The notes beneath the pieces were generated by a model that searched no databases, was not told where the DNA came from, and saw only the letters and a list, made by a program, of their open reading frames with translations. A program made the translations under genes and the position numbers. This document shows positions 63,901 through 64,000 of a DNA stretch of 64,000 bases, one piece after another. How positions within the stretch are numbered: position 1 is the first letter of the stretch; each line of letters opens with the position of its first letter. Location: positions 124,001 to 188,000 of the forward strand of contig NZ_MJAP01000002.1 of the NCBI RefSeq assembly GCF_001884735.1, read 5' to 3'. The DNA is from Natronohydrobacter thiooxidans. GTDB taxonomy: Bacteria; Pseudomonadota; Alphaproteobacteria; Rhodobacterales; Rhodobacteraceae.

Positions 63901-64000
63901 GCCGACGGGCTGACCACGCTGATTGCGCGCAGCGGCGATGCGCTGGCTGTGACGGTCCTGCGGGTGGGGGCACAAAGCGATGCCGTGATGCTGGGCGCGC
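42997..64000 (+). CDS. Giant LEPR-XLL repeat protein, 3' end beyond window
   Basis: One frame, open without a stop from the ATG at 42997 to the window edge: 7001 codons and continuing. There is no Sec signal peptide. Residues 30-39 (LEQRLLLSAD) are the LEPR-XLL motif of very large surface or secreted proteins. Order: about 16 PPC-like repeats (residues 45-1725), 17 CARDB-like repeats (1726-3930), another PPC-like unit, a mixed helical region (about 4250-4415), a DUF7619-like module with FN3-like tail (4529-4785), propeller-like repeats (about 4870-5100), a Big_5-like domain, 9 putative-Ig/cadherin-like repeats (5320-6208), an Rhs/YD-like segment (about 6400-6650), a dockerin-like calcium motif (6769-6810), then cadherin- and Big_2-like domains. 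Presumably exported, acting in adhesion or matrix. The ribosome-binding site is weak (CGGAAC). Only about six lysines and no cysteine were found. Confidence 0.93.
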   Translation, partial: MPKDTLPGPEDSRAPEAEAGPFGQVYLETLEQRLLLSADFFPVAGTIELPGEEDAYVLVLSEATRIHVDAVSQGDFEWRLTSVAGDELAGARLDRTNGRFATAPAAIALAEGTYRFTVSGIGAATGAYHFDLRDLSDATPIIPGVAVTGELPTGRETASYSVMAEAGERLAVIVDTRDGTGAFDLQIRITGPTGQSVLDTTTQTDTLRSSLRLPVSGEYVITVEGASGTGDPVQFGFTLDRVLDPVNSPLDGTEPLIVPGARIDGEIDISGGADNFRFSAPDGGIFLLDALRGAENTVPAQALRVALIDTYGDTILNEQLLFGDRLVYVPPGDHLIRVSSSVPSQYSFALRNLTTAPVLDFGTAETVSFNSASESAVYRFNASAGDVIRVMPEPVGSVSGMTWEIRDQAGQVVTSSSGIFRTVLAQSGTYHLLLRGNLTSGGAREVTFTLDRITDTAADLALGTAQFGTLAPGSRHSYSFEIADEGLVAIDSLLSSSLRYTLDGPSGRLVDARTLNSASVYSDTQYLSPGTYVLSISGSGFNSGDYGFRLVTAPDTATLAAGGTLEGRIEQQAGVQLHRIDLADGETLTVGTLNRGGGAGNFSLLAADGRIITRQSLGGTFGPVTAIGATHYYLMVDAQYATATLDYTLLPRLAQHTRADLTLGTVVTAQLDTPSSRAIYDFTLDSDRRLHFDSRLSSPSGQFRVFDAVGREIVSSSLTSDGVQNLFALAAGAYRLEVSFSGQNSGVLPFRLIDADAAALIEVNAEHTVTLSPARGNEVRRIALSEGALLYFDDIARLGGSHTARLYDPSGQQIQRMTGADIQAIRIPASGVYYLVLEGQQSASADTEGSYTFALWERRDRATPMTPGTVVSGQIERPGDINRHSFEIDTPGRFHLDSRTNLGTLAWELRSIETGFVVAGRNFNSQANQREQIVDLVAGRYEIFVTGSNHATGEYTFNLAHLGAAPLIEAGTTTTVLIVPQASASFRLPLQRGEEITFTPGSLSGTGFGAGSFRLRVIDPHGNEVISRSFQGSETLVSRWDGAYSVIIDAGHNVTSELNLALTLSAVTPVTGAAVSGGSFAIGDLVEGAIADPGGIAGHVFTLTETTALVFDSRSATGVIQWRIEDEFGNRTDPRALNASLLNGYFGVGFDNPGHILLGPGSYRLALSATGSNTGSYAFRLIDLAAAEPITPDVPVTVALDPGNSVRVAGFDAQAGQQVFLDAVGVTGGNPASGAFQLLAPDGEIISFQSGNSRSLQDTPLARIAQTGRYHLLISGSNTGAAPFAVDFTLRAVTLREASVATGVPISGSFTEPREVFRYHFSLDQATVLAVESQTGTSQLSWVLRDSTGQIAARSLSSMRPLGGDLYALAAGDYEIELQYSGSAETVPFQFTLLDLDAAPVVVAPDGSDTATFDIVIPTGARTGMVQMQLSAGDRFHAWRSDGSGPAGSLNIVGPGGALLLDGFQGGDPGTFVVPLTGRYVFVLDANAVQPAGAALELSLHRPDQRQETIALGATVEGSISVPGDRVAYDFTMASGGQVYIDTQSSLSGIGWELVGPRGMVETGSFGSDSGTTQILGLTAGSYRFIVSGNRSLFAVDDFTGNFRFRLIDLAAAAPVTAGSFLDVTLSPGNATRAFTFDATAGDALYLRVLEADGSANRRVISPSGTVLSTTGFASDINALRLPQSGTYLLLVGGSENRTAESRFVYNLFTNRNAQPVSLHPEAPGADLGPSGLSVTRAGGAAVQAGAPVTVQWQTENRGSADAGAFNERLIVRNLDLGSVIAVLDLPAEGLAAGASRANLITLVLPAGAAGTGALSFLLETDWLNAVPEPGSTGIVEGGSVSTQLVALSDELPDLVVRDITLGPASADWQPGDPVTVSWVTRNDGLAEAAGPWAEQIRIRNTLTNTEILLAELPYDDAPIAAGAEVARSFTFTWPGGAAATGSFDVTVSTDTDDAVTEGNAEGTAAFNNSTTTRFVSAADLVVENLRIEGAPAAGGQVTIVWDVVNQGNATTRAEWSDRVTLRRVGTTSAFFNTAVAVEPGAGSMLAPGARLEQRLSVTLPAGQAGTGDILVTVTANRSATGVIGLVEALPTGATGANNNTATVQFTAAEVALADLRVSDLVAPASAIGGTLIPVSWTVTNIGGVVTDAGEWIDRIVLSPDGATGTGDDIVLAEIARSGALAAGESYARMVEVQLPANLDGLFTLSVITDAAQAVTEPDTRADNTITTDLTLSAPAADLTVEAVLAPASALFTDVLNVTWRVRNIGEHAALGGWEDEVFLSSDPVLGAGDISLGRIARSGPLEAGESYTASGSFTIPGGVTGPYYLLVHSNADGGVFEGDALENNIGATLAPTAITIGPAPNLTATGITVPTEAAPGQPLVIEWSVENTGAGPARAPWSDRVFLSTDGTLAGAVILGTVARPFDLQPGESYTASLTVPFPDIEGGSYSIIVQSDVTSRVFEGGQEADNLIVSGPISVARPDLVISALQAPGLVTSGEVIEIDVDFANSGSGQAGAGRVDLVVLSRDTLFDADDIVLARFDRDQALAAGDVLSERITAQIPLALSGEFHILAITDAEAQIIETDALNNTATAALTVNLAPHADLVVSDVTAPALTIRDPATITVSWRVENIGTGTGAETGWIDRVMASRDGTIGNSDDFVLGEFVRDGALALGESYEAVLDIVLPPRFSERLVIYVETDAEGAVFEAGKRDNNIAVVPGFVDIMPQPYADLVVSAVHADSEGASGQMIDLSWTVENLGIGVTDQAVWTDRVQLFANPDGTGQLLSQNFTHVGALAAGEGYTRDAQIRLPDGIDGTVYLRVRTGGPFEFIFTDNNMSVLVPLDVTRSPSPDLTVVDLALPDTAIEGAAIDIAWRVENLGAAPASGRWVDSVYLEAVDGGARQLIGRYATETTLQAGLGYQRTERVSLPQRLVGSYRLVVVTNESGTLFEDGAAAQNNLATSADVMTIAPLPRPNLQVAAIVATDGVAAGGTVSAEYEIINQGSVTASGNWIDRVYLSLDPFLSPDDLLLGSFQNISALAPGESYSAVTGPLVVPLRFGGPAYIIVSTDALSQIDEFPNEGDNIAATQIQITPALKPDLLVEQVIAPVQAVAGAQIELRFSVTNAGLNPTFVSNWTDSIWLARDPRRPSPLPPADPTSGGVDFVSGNSAILLRSLPHSGVLAPGERYEDSALVTIPDTVESGRYYLTVWTDSTDLVIEDTLAGNENPDDPDEIDSNNYRGRAIDILAFVPQLPNLVPETISVDGPVVAGQSPLRASWTVENQGNGPIDADARWVDRVYVSDNPVFGAPGAQVWLVGEVARTGPLATGARYQQSVEIDLPPSVRGQYVHVVVDAPRQGVPGVVESDEADNIISTSASVMTEPSDLVVTSVTPPADGTVSGAQVQVEWSVTNQGAAIWEGTELWFDSVWISPDPVLDLSRATRLAVQTIQLAAPLGAGESYTAQAMVTLPAGIDGRQFIHVLTDSEASGRNPERELTSGNSTTAARHYAASVYEGALNTNNRGSAAFDAVFSEPDLEITAIDLPEEIVSGVPVPIRFTITNTGTRDATAPLWMDRVYLSRDAALDLGDHMLAEFEHRGGLAAGESYTIESEIILPPGLSGPFHILLQTDSATGTGSANSSTVGPGLAGLRVTGPDKVREFQGEGNNLVALAREVTAGALPDLQVATIDIPETVQRGAALTIGYEVVNAGAATPPMQGRWADLIYLSRDQSLDLAADIFLGAVEHSGGLGAGESYQITRSFTLRQPLEGEYFVFVVTDRATQTAPLGAVFEGAGESNNIRASAAPVRFTQAPPADLVTSDVTVTGNLTVGEEVTITWRVTNQGAAAATGQWADAVFLSRDAQWDLSDRLVGQVMRNGPLAPGESYIATLTTRVPVAAEGSYRFIVRADTRDQVFEDGQTANNTAPTLNTVFVVTPDLQLGVTRPLTLAAGQEVLFRIEVPPGQTLRSQIAASLPDAQLELFLRRGDVPTATHFDAIYDNALGPLQTATVGSTEAGFYYVLARNAGTQEVSASLSAEILPFQLLDIRQDRVGDGRYVTAVVEGASFAPDTVLRLTRPGVASVLPVATQVIDGARIVAVFDLAGADLGLYDVEAINPDGARAVLPYRFLVERAIENAVGLALGGPRIVPVGGTGTYALTLQNFSNIDTPYVHFTFGAPDLGRAEGVYDLPFLSFSTNLTGTPPAGAGDLPWTLADARINSTGRTLAPGFAYDLPNGGFTAFSFNVQTYPVLQALVDRDFEQVRQYLYDTAPELREAGALDGGPDTLATVNPFFDLIFRDPRVQVIDDAVRLYAPFQFHVLAAATPMTRDEFIAYQSAEAEALRRAVLADPAAGSALITLAGDAEIWRAAWLTALRDAGILRAEDHPPEPRERGLAGSMVSTLAMGILFGPEGEQIQSDGNLVAFFEALRGWYGHDPALTAELAGFDLRFGENIPPLDIPVPALPGATQFDLGLSNPTLFQAFNVFTLFAGADGQLGDVGSVLTTGALEPLDLARFLQEQEAAERAAALLGPRGAGAEQFVPGGTILPYEIRFGGGENRTPVNEIRVVAELDPALDPAGFRLGDLRLGDIVIDLPGDRAFHQSELDLTGARGYVIRVSAGIDGASGIATWLIQAIDPATGEVMAGGSGLLSGDNPTGALVFGATPRPRVADGTEIAFGARVIYDSRPPEDTNDARVTLDRTPPETLLQVTRIAGSDQYVLDWSARDDLSGLRHVSLYVATNGGAFTLFEGQSTATTALFQGSPGQSYEFLALATDLAGNTERPPAGVTVPADGFTPDLGGGAGFGAATAAVPRAAPPEVDAVAAALFIEAAQGIPAPRPPVAPSFFDAVASPFAAAAFARGFGAVDVAGIGVTALAQAGDGTLFVVAGPERSGLYRIPAQGDASDAARDFIRLDAPVYDIAFDAEGRLWAMTGQDLRQIDPESGAVLARFGEGLTQSLAIAEDGRIYVSSGRGIEIFDPRTESFSAFATTRVGNLAFAPDGQLWATSWPQRGDVLRFDAEGRAEIMAELRTPVDSLVFGAAGSALEGLLFLSGNIDPATGRSVLALMDVATRGVVMLGMGTARGDNMIATGDGRILLAHGAGVDVLNPATAPRITGITPGTGAVLTNPVTSVQITFDTDMLAGDALAPGSVLNPANYIVETAAGTRLPVLSVSYEAQSRRVTLSLAGLETGDYVVSVAGGLQSFAGLALGIGAESRFSVLTDFSAVLDLDFSATRRDRGDGTLSFDLEVTNTGPDTLTGPLRLLLDPARYFTAAPLGALGDGGLWVIELAPASGVLAPGQSAPVATTTFLAPHALHFDVGFGLYALPQLNTAPQLIEPPSGVAVAGELYSETLQIFDAEGGPFGFVLLEGPEGLSVDPATGEVRFTPDATTPALVPVVIRVFDRQGAFADVAWILEVEGGNRPPEFLTTRQVFSGAEGEMFETRFLARDPDYNLVTMLAEGLPPGASFDGRTGTLRWTPTYGDAGLHDFVVIASDGAQTVRLPVELRIAQRNAPPEILPVPDQRVREGDPVRFTLMGSDPDLARGGPDLRFSAPILPAGARLDPVTGVFEWVPGFTQEGTYDIVFRVSDGQLSAQTTARIIVENANAAPVFVPLGRFDLVEGQPFALQLLAIDPDNPAYRPPVRLGDGTVLFAPDETGRASVSYAVTGLPEGAEFDAESAMFFWTPGFDQSGRYEIRVIATDDGDATGQPAATEAVVILDVANFNLPPEIAPISNQIVAAGEELDLPVTVSDGDGGIVQLSATLVPLASADRVGIDVQARLLGPDSGFVRLVPGPDGGVLHISPEALDRGVYVITLHAEDDGGGVPADIRRDEQSFILTIEAPSVPPRLDVLEAVVAVIGQEMRLALRATDPDGDALTFEAEGLPSGAQIVPSQIYGRAELVWTPGPADEGHHTLTLTVRDDGNGGAGPVGSDSRMIEIRVRAENAAPLLLPVGGQRLAEGETLELPLVAIDPDGDRVSYLAENLPSGAVLDPHSGVLRWTPGMFDAGTYAGIVLIATDGAAESRETITIVVNNTNSDPILTPLGVQRGREGQPLNFRLLAGDPDGDALVFRALDPLPTGARLNAATGQVTWTPDFLAAGEYALRFAVEDGRGGRAETTVPVIIDNVNRAPVLTLTNALGSVGLPLDVPVMASDPDSDDTLTFSFTGLPQGAVFDAEAGVIRWTPGAGQIGEHLVRVVVSDGAASDSGTLLIRVTTLPEAPQVTLVATPDFPVLPGQKVTLTLRVAGLGAVAETRFVVDGVVIDPGPDGTLTFTAGAPGRTEIRAEAVGVNGAVGVAQTVIRVRDPADTAAPIVALDPTLAHFPIRGPVAITGQIADQALDSWQLIAINSLTGAETLIASGLQPHDGPLATLDPASLPSGFYTLRLDAVDLGARRAQTSLQVEILGANESARPRLVATDLELVIGGNTLALTRQHDTGLASAGNTFGTAWRAPWADFDLAFDPRSTGRDASGVPQGLSVQSRLHLTLPDGTRAGFSVIAERDPVSGGVLAKPVFVADDPHGWQLEARAERLLLSGGLFFDPVTGLRWDPAGFADPILTLLAPDGTRYALSGTGAVRAITFADGAEALIADTGILHGGETVASFTRDRQGRITAIDALDEGRIVYDYDAAGRLSFLRDVLEGAGDFLAYDQQGRLIAATGQGLWFDAAQGFSPRALGLHVPALASLAGPGAALDFGADGRALITLSLRESETRNGPVLIALMVEGTVSATALDDGAQIISTATHAGVTTLILRGERAGVQALELVGSAGSTAQFTLSVLGDLTGDGRVDAADAALLASVDLDGDGVAGPQDSALFAANLGFVANRAPEARDAQLSGIAGVPLRIPLAEIARDPEGDRIFAAIRAAAGGTARLATGGQVVVFTPDPGFAGTALVELVVDDGHSAQLITLEIDIVDAPLLSLEIDTRMPWIMRGETFVPQFAGRFEGIADPVALPEDYVTLELGTPEVADLTPDGRIVGRADGLTTLIARSGDALAVTVLRVGAQSDAVMLGA
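43126..48171 (+). repeat. Tract of about 16 PPC-like beta-sandwich repeats in the giant protein
   Basis: Each unit of about 100-115 residues follows one scheme: GT-V-G-L-PG then Y-F-F with a Gly-rich turn, a strand ending W-L or F-L with PSG/GPTG, a GTY-L-V-G turn, and a closing YAFRLID or FTLDR-like strand. Examples of closings: YGFRLVTAPD, PFRLIDADAA, YAFRLIDLAAA, FRFRLIDLAAA. The pattern resembles bacterial pre-peptidase C-terminal domains. Units are well diverged at DNA level. Confidence 0.7.
48172..54786 (+). repeat. Tract of 17 CARDB-like repeats in the giant protein
   Basis: Units of about 110-150 residues begin DLVV-x-D/A (for example DLVVSDVTAPALTIRDP, DLTVVDLALPDTAIEGA), continue with W-V-N-G (TISWRVENIG-like), a DRVYLS-like strand, LAAGESYT, and end TD-x-VFE-x-N/DN. 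This is the CARDB (cell-adhesion-related, Ig-like) pattern. Unit starts lie near 48175, 48556, 48940, 49339, 49708, 50080, 50437, 50800, 51180, 51541, 51910, 52278, 52747, 53136, 53584, 54024 and 54420. Confidence 0.8.
58954..61620 (+). repeat. Tract of nine putative-Ig (He_PIG)/cadherin-like repeats in the giant protein
   Basis: Units of about 90-110 residues start N-x-AP (NTAPQL, NRPPEF, NAPPEI, NAAPVF, NLPPEI, NAAPLL, NSDPIL, NRAPVL, with one PSVPPRL variant). Most then share a DPDGD-like acidic motif, LPSGA-x-D/N, a strand ending L/V-x-W-TPG, and a closing V-x-DG strand. The acidic DPDGD motifs could bind calcium between units, as in cadherin-type domains. The fifth unit (NLPPEI) is the most divergent. 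Confidence 0.75.
63301..63426 (+). other. Dockerin-like paired calcium-loop motif within the giant gene
   Basis: Residues 6769-6810 contain GDLTGDGRVDAADAALL and, after a short link, DLDGDGVAGPQDSALFAAN. These are two EF-hand-like loops with the D-x-D/N-x-D spacing of type I dockerins. No cohesin gene is in the window, so it may serve as a calcium-binding stabiliser and not as a docking domain. Confidence 0.65.

Noticed and set aside
42997..64000. Possibility that the giant frame is several genes or contains a frameshift
   Set aside because: Repeat patterns continue in the same frame from PPC-like to CARDB to He_PIG units with no stop; no internal start with a good ribosome-binding site interrupts the pattern.
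42997..64000. RTX (GGxGxDxUx) nonapeptide repeats as a type I secretion mark
   Set aside because: Looked for but not seen in the visible part; they could lie beyond the right edge.

Overview
The window looks like chromosomal DNA of an alphaproteobacterium, most probably of the Rhodobacterales. It is GC-rich, and strong third-position GC leaves many long open frames opposite real genes. Its malyl-CoA lyase resembles Rhodobacter Mcl1, its chemotaxis genes are of the alphaproteobacterial type, and it carries a LEPR-XLL giant protein. I saw no rRNA or tRNA gene, no CRISPR array and no complete mobile element.

Layout. (1) 1-2725, minus strand: the 5' part of an oligopeptide-type ABC ATPase gene, a cupin gene and an aldehyde dehydrogenase gene. 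(2) 2970-13204: a compact serine-cycle locus. A tightly coupled minus-strand operon sgaA-mtkA-mtkB-hprA-ppc diverges from a NarL-type regulator, followed by malyl-CoA lyase and glycerate kinase. Together these turn serine plus glyoxylate into glycerate and PEP, carboxylate PEP, activate malate to malyl-CoA and cleave it to acetyl-CoA and glyoxylate. Only housekeeping steps (serine hydroxymethyltransferase, enolase, malate dehydrogenase) are absent. The divergent spacer carries two inverted copies of a NarL-like heptamer. A fragment of a LuxR-type DNA-binding domain follows. (3) 13464-21832: a HAD phosphatase, then a two-component system (regulator-hybrid kinase) divergent from an AfuABC/Fbp-like ABC importer with a fused two-domain permease. 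(4) 21833-22390: no intact gene, with a probable IS5-type transposase remnant.

(5) 22391-37425: a chemotaxis island. A minus-strand operon cheB-cheD-orf-mcp-mcp diverges from a plus-strand operon STAS-cheY-cheA-cheW-cheR-cheY-orf122. The last small protein carries a D-x3-Q motif like that of CheZ/CheT phosphatases. A third receptor, coupled to an orphan periplasmic binding protein, faces the second operon. (6) 37591-41212: seven minus-strand genes (two VOC, two DHFR/RibD-like, GFA, SRPBCC, double DUF1428), ending at a perfect 14-bp hairpin and divergent from a marR gene whose start abuts a perfect 12-bp palindrome.

(7) 41939-64000: a small periplasmic adaptor gene, then one reading frame that stays open from 42997 to the window edge, at least 7001 codons. 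It encodes a giant LEPR-XLL protein built of about 16 PPC-like, 17 CARDB-like and 9 putative-Ig/cadherin-like repeats, plus a propeller-like stretch, an Rhs/YD-like segment and a dockerin-like calcium motif. It has almost no lysine and no cysteine that I found. This giant gene with its adaptor, and the chemotaxis island with its unusual accessory proteins, are the parts most worth following up.
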